Assembly (NCBI RefSeq): GCF_947495725.1
Contig: NZ_CANLZZ010000006.1
Coordinates: forward strand, 124,001 to 188,000
DNA: 64,000 bases
Source: an uncultured Lutibacter sp.
Lineage (GTDB): Bacteria > Bacteroidota > Bacteroidia > Flavobacteriales > Flavobacteriaceae
Reading direction: 5' to 3'
Shown: positions 55,062-63,502 of the stretch, in pieces
How the letters are laid out: every line of letters starts with the position of its first letter
Position numbering within the stretch: position 1 is the stretch's first letter
Made by a program: the position numbers and the translations under genes
The notes under the pieces: model-generated
Databases searched by the model: none
What the model saw: the letters and a program-made list of their open reading frames with translations, nothing else
Told to the model about the DNA's origin: nothing

Positions 55062-55083
55062 AATTAACTTTTAAAGAATTATA

Positions 55084-55117
55084 AAATGGCAGTAAGTTTA
55101 AAAACCTACTGCCATTT
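55084..55117. terminator. Bidirectional hairpin between GH28 and the regulator
   Basis: AAATGGCAGTA (55084-55094) and its exact complement (55107-55117) form an 11-base stem with a 12-base loop. The hairpin lies between convergent genes and includes the last codons and stop of the minus-strand regulator. On the minus strand the stem runs into TTTTATAATT; on the plus strand the T content after the stem is weaker. Confidence 0.68.
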
Positions 55118-56249
55118 CTAGTTTTATATCAGTATTAGTTCGGTGTTGTCCTTTTACTTTAAAAAGTGCTGTAAAATATTTTTTATTGTTTAAATAAGTC
55201 TTTATAAAACTTTGAATACTATCCTTATTGGTGAAATATTCTGCTGTAGCACTAACGCCAATATCGTGTTCAGAGAAAAAAACAAAATGTTCGGTGTTAT
55301 CTATACCTTGGTATTTTGATACAATGGCATATTCTTCATCTACTTCTCCAATATTAAAATGTATAATGGTATCCTTTATTTTTGGATGATTCGATAGAGT
55401 CAATTCATTTCTCGAAACTTTAAAATATGGATTTGATTCGTTGAAAAAGTGAGTGAATTGGTTTCCGTTTTTTATTGGACCAGCGTAAATTGCATTTCCT
55501 TCTTTTATTTCTGAAATTGAAGTTAATGTTGAAAATCTGATATCAAAATCCTTATTGTAATGTTGAAAAAAACGTTCAAATTGTTGTGTGGCCAATGAAG
55601 CCATTCTTGTAGTATATGTGTAGTTTGCAGGTTTTAGAGCGTTTTTTAAATCTGGGTTTACTTCGAGAAGATCATAAAATTCGTTCACGTTGTTCAACTC
55701 AAAATCACGTGTCCAACCTATTCCTCCAGTAACTGTTTTTCCCATAGCGCCAAAATGGTCTCCAATAATTAAATTAGTTGGTTTTTTTGTAGTGATAAAC
55801 GATTTCCAAATTCTTGGAGGCTTAGGAGTAGAATTTGTAATAATAAGCGCTAATATTGCCATTACTAAGGCTGCATATGGAATGGCTTTTGACCAACTGA
55901 AGTGTTTTGTAAATTGACTTTTAAGCTGTTTTCTGAAAAAACGAATCTGATACTGCCCTTTATCAATTGTCAGTTGCCAAATATCATCTTTACCTTCGTT
56001 TTCGTAATAGCTAGTAATTTTCTTTCTTAAATTGTAAACATTAACTCTAACTCGTGGGTTATTCCTATCGCTTACTTCTTTGCTTCCAAAAAAATCAATT
56101 TCAATAACACTTTCTTTTAAAGGAGTTTTTTTTAATGTAGCATCTAATAAGTATTGTAAAAGGGCATTACTTGTTGGGGCATTTTTAAATGTTTTACTAT
56201 TTCTTATTTTAGTTGTAATCTCTTGTTTTTGTTCATCTGAAAGTCTCAT
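55098..56249 (-). CDS. ToxR/CadC-like transmembrane winged-helix regulator (paralogue 2)
   Basis: A 383 aa paralogue of the 35094-36242 protein, aligned over its whole length. The cytoplasmic end contains ALLQYLLDATL and FFGSKEVSDRNNPRVRVNVYNLRKKI (recognition-helix candidate), then IWQLTIDKGQYQIRF (wing candidate). One transmembrane helix lies at ~120-137 (IPYAALVMAILALIITN). The outer domain keeps NLIIGDHFGAMG, GWTRDFELNN, FDIRFSTLTS, AIYAGPIKNGNQF and HFVFFSEHDIGVSATAEYFTN. Conservation of the outer domain suggests both bind related ligands. It is divergent from uxaC and the GH2-GH2-GH117 operon, with the second copy of the operator between. Function is inferred from layout. Confidence 0.7.
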   Translation of the reverse strand: MRLSDEQKQEITTKIRNSKTFKNAPTSNALLQYLLDATLKKTPLKESVIEIDFFGSKEVSDRNNPRVRVNVYNLRKKITSYYENEGKDDIWQLTIDKGQYQIRFFRKQLKSQFTKHFSWSKAIPYAALVMAILALIITNSTPKPPRIWKSFITTKKPTNLIIGDHFGAMGKTVTGGIGWTRDFELNNVNEFYDLLEVNPDLKNALKPANYTYTTRMASLATQQFERFFQHYNKDFDIRFSTLTSISEIKEGNAIYAGPIKNGNQFTHFFNESNPYFKVSRNELTLSNHPKIKDTIIHFNIGEVDEEYAIVSKYQGIDNTEHFVFFSEHDIGVSATAEYFTNKDSIQSFIKTYLNNKKYFTALFKVKGQHRTNTDIKLEMAVGF

Positions 56250-56271
56250 TTTCTGATAATTAGTTTAGTGC

Positions 56272-56308
56272 TTTAACCGTTATAGCTACCGTTAAAGTTG
56301 CGTTAAAG
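56272..56308. promoter_or_regulatory. Triple direct-repeat operator candidate (copy 2)
   Basis: GTTA(T/A)A cores at 56279, 56291 and 56302 reproduce the 12- and 11-base periods of the copy at 36282-36318. It begins 22 bases before the regulator coding start (minus strand) and ends 104 bases before the uxaC start. Both ends match the first copy in orientation relative to both divergent genes. Confidence 0.72.
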
Positions 56309-56331
56309 TTACTAAAACGATTCTTTATAAA

Positions 56332-56339
56332 TACATTTG
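56332..56339 (+). promoter_or_regulatory. -7 promoter element for the uxaC-GH2-GH117 operon
   Basis: TACATTTG is an exact match to the Bacteroidota -7 consensus TAnnTTTG. It starts 30 bases after the start of the last operator core. The -33 position falls just after that core, so a bound regulator would touch the polymerase there. The predicted leader to the ATG at 56413 is about 65 bases. Confidence 0.6.
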
Positions 56340-56412
56340 AGATAAGATTTTTAATATAGGTTAATTCAGACGTTAAAAATCGACATTAGTTATTCAAATT
56401 AAATAACATTTT

Positions 56413-57813
56413 ATGAAACCTTTTTTAGATAGTGAATTTATTCTTGAAACAAGAACAGCAAGTGAGCTTTTTCACAAGAGTGCAGAACATATGCCAATTA
56501 TAGATTACCATTGTCATTTGAGTCCAAAACAAATTGCCGAAAACAAAAACTTTAAAAATATAACAGAAATTTGGTTGTATGGTGATCATTATAAATGGAG
56601 AGCTATGCGAACAAATGGTGTAGATGAAAGATTTTGTACTGGTGATGCTTCAGATTGGGAAAAATTTGAAAAATGGGCACAAACAGTTCCATTTACATTG
56701 AGAAATCCATTGTATCACTGGACACATATGGAACTGAAAAATTATTTTGGTTTCGATGGAATTTTGAATGGTGAAACTGCAAAAGAAGTTTGGGACTTAG
56801 CCAATGAAAAGTTGCAGTTAGAAGCATTTAAACCACAAGGGTTAATGAAAATGATGAATGTTGAAGTAGTTTGCACAACTGATGACCCTATCGATTCTTT
56901 AGAATATCATATCCAAATTGCAAAAAGCGATTGTGAAATTAAGGTATTGCCAACTTGGAGGCCGGATAAAGCAATGGCTGTTGAAGATGCAGAAAGTTTT
57001 AATGATTATATGGTGAAATTATCTGAGGTTTCGGGTGTTTATATCAATTGTTATGAAGATTTATTAAGCGCCTTAAATACTCGTCACGATTTCTTTAATG
57101 AAATAGGTTGTAAATTATCAGATCACGGAATTGAAGTTTTTTATGCTGAAGATTATACAGAAGCCGAAATTAGAACAATCTTCTTTAAAATTAGATCTGG
57201 GATTGAATTAGGTTCAATTGAAATAGCGAAATTTAAATCTGCAATGCTCTATGAATTAGGAGTAATGGATCATAAAAAAGGTTGGGTTCAGCAATTTCAT
57301 TATGGTGCAATTAGAGATAATAATAGTAGATTATTGTCAAAGTTAGGTCCCGATACTGGATTTGATTCCATTCACGATTTAAATAGTGCGGCTGCTATGT
57401 CTAAATATTTAAATTTATTAGATAGTGAAGATAAATTGACTAAAACAATTATTTATAATTTAAATCCTTCACAAAATGAGGTTGTTGCCACAATGATTGG
57501 GAATTTTCAAGATGGTACAGTTCCCGGTAAAATTCAATTTGGTTCAGGTTGGTGGTTTTTAGATCAAAAAACGGGAATGGAAGCTCAAATGAATACATTG
57601 TCTAGCCTTGGTTTGTTAAGTCGGTTTGTTGGAATGCTAACAGATTCTAGAAGCTTTATGTCATATCCACGTCACGAATATTTTAGACGTATTTTATGCA
57701 ATTTATTAGGTAATGATGTTGAAAATGGATTGTTACCTAATGATATGAAATTGTTGGGAAGTATGGTGGAGGATATTTGCTATAACAACGCAAAAAATTA
57801 TTTCAAATTTTAA
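56413..57813 (+). CDS. uxaC: Uronate (glucuronate) isomerase
   Basis: Cytoplasmic enzyme of 466 aa converting D-glucuronate to D-fructuronate or D-galacturonate to D-tagaturonate, the first step of uronate catabolism. It belongs to the amidohydrolase superfamily: the metal-binding HxH lies in IIDYHCHLSPK (His33, His35). Other family blocks are LYGDHYKWRAMRTNGV, CTTDDPIDSLEYH, VLPTWRPDKA, FHYGAIRDNNSR and MLTDSRSFMSYPRHEYFRRILC. No signal peptide. It is the first gene of the operon driven from the second operator, which ties the regulator to uronic-acid release. The other enzymes of the pathway are not in the window. Confidence 0.95.
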   Translation: MKPFLDSEFILETRTASELFHKSAEHMPIIDYHCHLSPKQIAENKNFKNITEIWLYGDHYKWRAMRTNGVDERFCTGDASDWEKFEKWAQTVPFTLRNPLYHWTHMELKNYFGFDGILNGETAKEVWDLANEKLQLEAFKPQGLMKMMNVEVVCTTDDPIDSLEYHIQIAKSDCEIKVLPTWRPDKAMAVEDAESFNDYMVKLSEVSGVYINCYEDLLSALNTRHDFFNEIGCKLSDHGIEVFYAEDYTEAEIRTIFFKIRSGIELGSIEIAKFKSAMLYELGVMDHKKGWVQQFHYGAIRDNNSRLLSKLGPDTGFDSIHDLNSAAAMSKYLNLLDSEDKLTKTIIYNLNPSQNEVVATMIGNFQDGTVPGKIQFGSGWWFLDQKTGMEAQMNTLSSLGLLSRFVGMLTDSRSFMSYPRHEYFRRILCNLLGNDVENGLLPNDMKLLGSMVEDICYNNAKNYFKF

Positions 57814-57823
57814 ATGTCGAAGT

Positions 57824-60649
57824 ATGAAAGTTTTAAAAATAGTTCTGCTAATGCTAGTTGTATTTTCAACTCAGTTAGGAAATGCACAAGGTAAACACGA
57901 AACCCAAATTCAATATTTATCTGGTACAGATAAAGACAACCTTGTTGAATGGGATTTTTATTGTTCGGAAGGACGAAAAAGCGGTGAATGGACAAAAATT
58001 GGAGTACCATCTTGTTGGGAACAGCAAGGTTTTGGAAACTACAATTATGGAAGTGATGATGAGAAGAATAGAGCCAAAGAGTTTGGTTTGTATAAGCATA
58101 CTTTTAATGTGCCAAACAACTGGAAAAACAAAGATGTAAAACTTGTTTTTGAAGGTGTAATGACGGATGCCGAAGTGAAAATTAATGGAAAATTGGCCGG
58201 AGAAATTCATCAAGGTTCTTTTTATGAATTTAATTATACCATTTCAAAATTATTGAAATATGGTAAAGACAATGTATTAGAGGTTAAAGTAAACAAGGTT
58301 TCAGCAAACGAATCTATCAACCACGCAGAGCGTGTTGCAGATTTTTGGATTTTTGGAGGAATTTATCGTCCAGTTTATTTAACCATTTCACCTAAAGACA
58401 ATATTGATAGAGTTGCAATTGATGCAAAAGCAGATGGAAACATTATTGCAGATGTTTTTATAGATTCAAAAAAAGCTGATAACGTTGAATTGTCTTTATT
58501 CGATTTAAAAGGAAAGAAACTTCAAGATATTACAGTAGAAAATATTCAAAAAGAAATTGGAAAGTTTAAAGTTTCAGGAAAAGCAAACAATGTAAAATCT
58601 TGGAATCCAGAACAGCCAAATTTATATGTGTTACAATTTGATTTGTTGGATAAAAAAGGAAATGTTTTACATACAGTGAATAAACGTGTTGGGTTTAGAA
58701 CCGTTGAAATTTTAGAAGGTGATGGAATTTATGTAAACGGTGAGCGAATTAAATTTAAAGGTGTAAACCGTCATTCTTTTCATCCAAAATCTGGACGAAC
58801 AACATCAAAAGCATTTAGTATTGAGCACGCAAGAATGATGAAAGATATGAATATGAATGCGGTTCGTATGGCTCATTATCCGCCAGACACTCATTTTTTA
58901 GAAGTATGTGATTCTATTGGATTATTTGTTATTGATGAAATTTGCACCTGGCACAATCCAATGCTAGAAACTAAAGTTGCTCGTAAAATTGTAAAAGAAA
59001 CGGTAGTTCGTGATGTAAATCATCCATCAATTTTATTGTGGGCAAATGGAAATGAGCAAGGTTGGAATCCAGAAGTTGATGATGATTACGCAAAATGGGA
59101 TATTCAAAACAGAGAAGTAATTCACCCTTGGAGTATTTACAAAAAAACAAATACACTTCATTATGGCCATTATCACTCGTTAATTAATGATGCTTATACA
59201 AAAGATAAAATTTTATTTCCAACAGAATTTTTACACGGTTTATACGATGGTGGTCACGGTGCAGGACTAGATGATTATTGGAATGTAATGTGGAATTTAC
59301 CATTAAGTGCTGGAGGTTTTCTTTGGGATTTTGCAGATGAAGGTATTGAGCGAACTGACCGAAATAATGAGATTGATTTACAAGGAAATAAAGCTCCTGA
59401 TGGTATAGTTGGACCTTATGGAGAAAAAGAAGGAAGTTATTTTACTATTAAAGAAATTTGGTCGCCAATCTATATTGAAAATCGTTTTATTAGAAATGAT
59501 TTTAATGGAGTTTTTAGAGTTGAAAACCGTTACCATTACACCAATTTAGAAGAATGTACAATGACAGCTAAATGGGTAAAGTTTGAAGCTCCAAACGAGG
59601 GATTGAAAACAACCATTTTAGCTGAAAATAAAGTGAAACTTCCAAGTTTAAAACCTTCAGAAAAGGGAATTTTTAATATTGAAAAACCTCAAAATTGGCA
59701 GTCAGCTGATGCGTTGCATTTAACAGCAATCGATGCTCACGGAATGGAAATTTTCACGTGGACTTACCCAGTAGCTTCACCAAAAGAAGTAAGTAACTCA
59801 AAAATTGATTATTCAACAAAAGGAAGTGTTAAAACTGAAACAACAAACAAAACTATTAAAGTTGAGGCAAATGGAATTATGTATTCATTTTCAGAAGAGA
59901 ACGGTTTACTTCAAGAAGTGAAAAAAGGGAACAAAATAATTCCATTAAATAATGGTCCAATTATTTTAAATCAGAAGGATAAAATCATTGATGTGAGTGT
60001 AAAAGAACTTGAAGGTAAAACCGAAATTCAAGTAACTTTTGAAGAGAAAAAATGGATGCCAGCTTGGTCAACAATTAAAGAAAAGCGTTCAGATATTATC
60101 AAATGGACCGTTCATTCTAACGGATTATTAGATTTAAAAGTTGAGTTTAAAGGATTAAGAAATTTAAAGGGGTTTAGAGGAATAACGTTTTCTTTTCCAG
60201 AAGAAGAAGTTGCAGGTATGAAATGGTTGGGTGATGGCCCATACAGAGTGTGGAGAAATAGAATGAAAGGAACAAAATTCCAAGTTTGGGAAAACGATTA
60301 TAACAACACCGTAACAGGAGAATCTGGTTTTGTGTACCCAGAATTTAAAGGGTTCTTTTCAAGTTTATATTGGTCAAAAGTAAAAGGAAATAACAATAAC
60401 GGATTTACAGTGTATTGCAAAACGCCACACACGTATTTGCGAATGCTCACTCCGCAAGAACCAAAAGAGAATAAAAAAGGAAAAACACATCCTGAATTTC
60501 CAAAAGGAGATATTTCATTTGTAATGAATATTCCTGGAATTGGTACAAAATTTCAGTTCCCAGAAAGTACAGGTCCACAAGGAAATAGTGAACACTATTT
60601 TGGAAATGATGACAAGCCTATAATTCTTGATTTAACATTTGAATTTTAA
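57824..60649 (+). CDS. GH2 beta-galactosidase (first of tandem pair)
   Basis: A 941 aa exported GH2 (signal peptide ending GNAQ, residue 22). Domains: jelly-roll (~28-190; VPSCWEQQGFGNYNYG, GVMTDAEVKINGKLAGEIHQG), Ig-like (~195-290), TIM barrel (~295-600) with acid/base Glu411 (NGNEQGWN) and nucleophile Glu468 (FPTEFLHG), a further beta-domain, and a C-terminal beta-sandwich (~680-941; GMKWLGDGPYRVWRNRMKGT) like the small-chain domain of large beta-galactosidases. The N-terminal block TQIQYLSGTDKDNLVEWDFYC is one I associate with GH2 enzymes of red-algal galactan loci, where exo-beta-D-galactosidase activity is known. It starts 10 bases after uxaC. Confidence 0.92.
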   Translation: MKVLKIVLLMLVVFSTQLGNAQGKHETQIQYLSGTDKDNLVEWDFYCSEGRKSGEWTKIGVPSCWEQQGFGNYNYGSDDEKNRAKEFGLYKHTFNVPNNWKNKDVKLVFEGVMTDAEVKINGKLAGEIHQGSFYEFNYTISKLLKYGKDNVLEVKVNKVSANESINHAERVADFWIFGGIYRPVYLTISPKDNIDRVAIDAKADGNIIADVFIDSKKADNVELSLFDLKGKKLQDITVENIQKEIGKFKVSGKANNVKSWNPEQPNLYVLQFDLLDKKGNVLHTVNKRVGFRTVEILEGDGIYVNGERIKFKGVNRHSFHPKSGRTTSKAFSIEHARMMKDMNMNAVRMAHYPPDTHFLEVCDSIGLFVIDEICTWHNPMLETKVARKIVKETVVRDVNHPSILLWANGNEQGWNPEVDDDYAKWDIQNREVIHPWSIYKKTNTLHYGHYHSLINDAYTKDKILFPTEFLHGLYDGGHGAGLDDYWNVMWNLPLSAGGFLWDFADEGIERTDRNNEIDLQGNKAPDGIVGPYGEKEGSYFTIKEIWSPIYIENRFIRNDFNGVFRVENRYHYTNLEECTMTAKWVKFEAPNEGLKTTILAENKVKLPSLKPSEKGIFNIEKPQNWQSADALHLTAIDAHGMEIFTWTYPVASPKEVSNSKIDYSTKGSVKTETTNKTIKVEANGIMYSFSEENGLLQEVKKGNKIIPLNNGPIILNQKDKIIDVSVKELEGKTEIQVTFEEKKWMPAWSTIKEKRSDIIKWTVHSNGLLDLKVEFKGLRNLKGFRGITFSFPEEEVAGMKWLGDGPYRVWRNRMKGTKFQVWENDYNNTVTGESGFVYPEFKGFFSSLYWSKVKGNNNNGFTVYCKTPHTYLRMLTPQEPKENKKGKTHPEFPKGDISFVMNIPGIGTKFQFPESTGPQGNSEHYFGNDDKPIILDLTFEF

Positions 60650-60659
60650 TTGATAAAAA

Positions 60660-63494
60660 ATGAAATACTATAAAATATATACACTTCTAATAGTTGCTTT
60701 TCTATTCAGTAATTCAGAAGTTGTTTTGGCCCAAAATTTAATTGAAACTCAATATTTGTCTGGTACAGATAAAGACAATTTGGTTGAATGGGATTTTTAT
60801 TGTTCAGATGGAATGAACAGTAAAGAATGGGCTAAAATTGGAGTGCCTTCTTGTTGGGAATTGCAAGGTTTTGGAAACTACAATTACGGACGTGATTATA
60901 AAATTCCAAAAGAGTATCACGATGAATACGGTTTATATAAACACAAATTTATAGTGCCAAAAGCGTGGAAAAATAGAGAAGTGAAAATTGTTTTTGAAGG
61001 TGTTATGACGGATGCTGAAGTAAAAATTAATGGAAAATTAGCCGGAGAAATTCATCAAGGAGCTTTTTATGAATTCAAATATTCCATTACAAAATTATTA
61101 AAATATGGAGCAGAGAATTTAGTAGAAGTGAAGGTGAATAAAATGTCTTCAAACAAATCTATTAATAGTGCTGAACGTAATACAGATTTCTGGATTTTTG
61201 GTGGAATTTATCGCCCAGTGTATTTACAAGCATTTCCAAAAGAACACATTGAGCGTGTTGCTGTTGATGCAAAAGCAAATGGAACAATTAAGGCAGAACT
61301 GTTTACAAAATCTAAAAAAGCTTTACAAACTAAAATTGTTTTAGCGAATGCTAAAGGAGAGAAAATAAATGATTTAAATGTAGAGCAATTGGCTAAAGAA
61401 AATGGAAAATGGACGGTTTCAACCAAAGCTTCAGATATAAAATCTTGGAATCCTGAGAAACCAGTGATGTATCAATTACATTTTAGTTTAATGGATAAAA
61501 ATGGAAAAAATCTTCATACTTATATCCAAAAAATAGGATTTAGAACTGTTGAAGTTAGAGAAGGAGATGGAATTTATGTAAACAACCAACGTATTAAGTT
61601 TAAAGGTGTAAATCGTCATTCGTTTCATCCAGAATCAGGGAGAACAACTTCAAAAGCATTGAGTATTGAGCATATTAAAATGATGAAGGATATGAATATG
61701 AATGCCGTACGTATGTCGCATTATCCGCCAGATGTTCACTTTTTAGAGGCTTGTGATTCTTTAGGATTATTTGTACTTGATGAGCTTTGTACTTGGCACA
61801 CACCGTATTTAGATACCAAAGTTGGAAAAAAACTGGTTAAAGAAACGGTAGTTAGAGATGTCAATCATCCATCAATTGTACTTTGGGATAATGGAAATGA
61901 AAGTGGATGGAATACTGAATTGGATGATGAATTTTCTAAATGGGATATTCAAAATAGAGAGGTAATTCATCCGTGGGGAATTTTCAAAAAAACAAATACA
62001 TTCCACTATTTACCATATCACGGACTGGCTTATGATGGCTATGTAAAAGATAAAATATCATTTCCTACCGAATTTTTACACGGATTGTATGATGGTGGTC
62101 ACGGAGCTGGATTAGATGAATATTGGAAAATAATGTGGGATTTACCATTATCAGCAGGAGGGTTTTTATGGGATTTTGCAGATGAAGCAGTTGTTAGAAC
62201 AGATAAAAATAGAGCTTTAGATGCCGATGGAAATCACGCACCTGACGGTATTGTTGGTCCTTACGGAGAAAAAGAAGGAAGTTACTTTACTATTAAAGAA
62301 GTTTGGTCTCCAATTTATATTGAAGATCGTTATATAAGAGAAAGTTTTAACGGTGAATTTAGGGTTGAAAATCGCTATCACTACACAAATTTGAATGCTT
62401 GCACTATAAAAGCGAAATGGGTGAAGTTTGATGGCCCAAAAGGTTCAACAGAAGAGCAAATAATTTCAGAAAGTAATGTAAATCTACCTTCAGTAAAACC
62501 AGAACAAAAAGGAATTTTTAAAGTTGATTTACCTCAAAATTGGACTTCAGCTGATGCATTGTATTTAACAGCTACAGATCAACACGGAATGGAAATTTTT
62601 ACGTGGTCGTATCCTGTTAAACTTCCAAAAAACTATAATAAAAATAAAATCAGTTATTCTGGAAATGGGAAAATAATAACCAAAACTGGCGATTCTAAAA
62701 TTGAAATTACAGTAAAAGAATTAGACTTAACATTTTCTGCTAAAACAGGTTTAATTGAAAAGGTTGTTAAAAACGGAGTATTGATTCCATTATCAAATGG
62801 ACCAATTATTTTAGATAGTAAAAACAAAATAGATACTGTTTACGTAAATTCTTCTGAAGAAAAAGTAGAAGTAATAGCCTTGTTTGAAGCCAAGAAAAAA
62901 TACTATGATTGGAAAGATAATAACGAAATGACAAGAGAATCTATTAAATGGACAATTCATTCAAACGGTATTGTAGATTTAAATGTTGAAATAAAAAGTA
63001 CACGTAAAACAAAAGGCTTTAAAGGAATTACATTTTCATTTCCAGAGAAAGAAGTTGCAGGTATGAAATGGTTAGGTGACGGACCGTACAGAGTTTGGCG
63101 AAATAGAATGAAAGGAACTCAATTAAAAGTTTGGGAAAGCGATTATAACAATACAATAACAGGAGAATCTGGTTATGTGTATCCAGAATTTAAAGGTTAT
63201 TTCTCAAGTTTATATTGGATGCAATTACGTGGCAATAATAACAATGGTTTTAATGTATATAACCATAATGCACATACTTTTTTACGTATGCTTACTCCAG
63301 ATAAACCTTTTGAAGCATTGCGAGGTTCAGATGATACAAAATGGCCTAGTGGAGATATTTCTTTTGTGAAAAATATTTCACCTATTGGATCTAAATTTAA
63401 AGAAATTGGAGAAATGGGACCTACAAGTAACGAAGAAATGATTTTTGGTAACGATGATGAGCCAATTAAAATAGATTTAACCTTTGAATTTTAA
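60660..63494 (+). CDS. GH2 beta-galactosidase (second of tandem pair)
   Basis: A 944 aa paralogue of the preceding gene with the same domain order. Acid/base Glu414 is in DNGNESGWN and nucleophile Glu471 in FPTEFLHG. Long blocks are unchanged, including GVMTDAEVKINGKLAGEIHQG and GGFLWDFADE. Differences occur near the active site (WDNGNESGW against WANGNEQGW; CTWHTPYLDTK against CTWHNPMLETK) and in an extra five residues near the N terminus (RDYKIPKEYHDEYG), so the pair may separate substituted from plain galactose. The signal peptide ends VLAQ, residue 25. It starts 10 bases after its paralogue. Confidence 0.92.
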   Translation: MKYYKIYTLLIVAFLFSNSEVVLAQNLIETQYLSGTDKDNLVEWDFYCSDGMNSKEWAKIGVPSCWELQGFGNYNYGRDYKIPKEYHDEYGLYKHKFIVPKAWKNREVKIVFEGVMTDAEVKINGKLAGEIHQGAFYEFKYSITKLLKYGAENLVEVKVNKMSSNKSINSAERNTDFWIFGGIYRPVYLQAFPKEHIERVAVDAKANGTIKAELFTKSKKALQTKIVLANAKGEKINDLNVEQLAKENGKWTVSTKASDIKSWNPEKPVMYQLHFSLMDKNGKNLHTYIQKIGFRTVEVREGDGIYVNNQRIKFKGVNRHSFHPESGRTTSKALSIEHIKMMKDMNMNAVRMSHYPPDVHFLEACDSLGLFVLDELCTWHTPYLDTKVGKKLVKETVVRDVNHPSIVLWDNGNESGWNTELDDEFSKWDIQNREVIHPWGIFKKTNTFHYLPYHGLAYDGYVKDKISFPTEFLHGLYDGGHGAGLDEYWKIMWDLPLSAGGFLWDFADEAVVRTDKNRALDADGNHAPDGIVGPYGEKEGSYFTIKEVWSPIYIEDRYIRESFNGEFRVENRYHYTNLNACTIKAKWVKFDGPKGSTEEQIISESNVNLPSVKPEQKGIFKVDLPQNWTSADALYLTATDQHGMEIFTWSYPVKLPKNYNKNKISYSGNGKIITKTGDSKIEITVKELDLTFSAKTGLIEKVVKNGVLIPLSNGPIILDSKNKIDTVYVNSSEEKVEVIALFEAKKKYYDWKDNNEMTRESIKWTIHSNGIVDLNVEIKSTRKTKGFKGITFSFPEKEVAGMKWLGDGPYRVWRNRMKGTQLKVWESDYNNTITGESGYVYPEFKGYFSSLYWMQLRGNNNNGFNVYNHNAHTFLRMLTPDKPFEALRGSDDTKWPSGDISFVKNISPIGSKFKEIGEMGPTSNEEMIFGNDDEPIKIDLTFEF

Positions 63495-63502
63495 GCAGTA
63501 TT

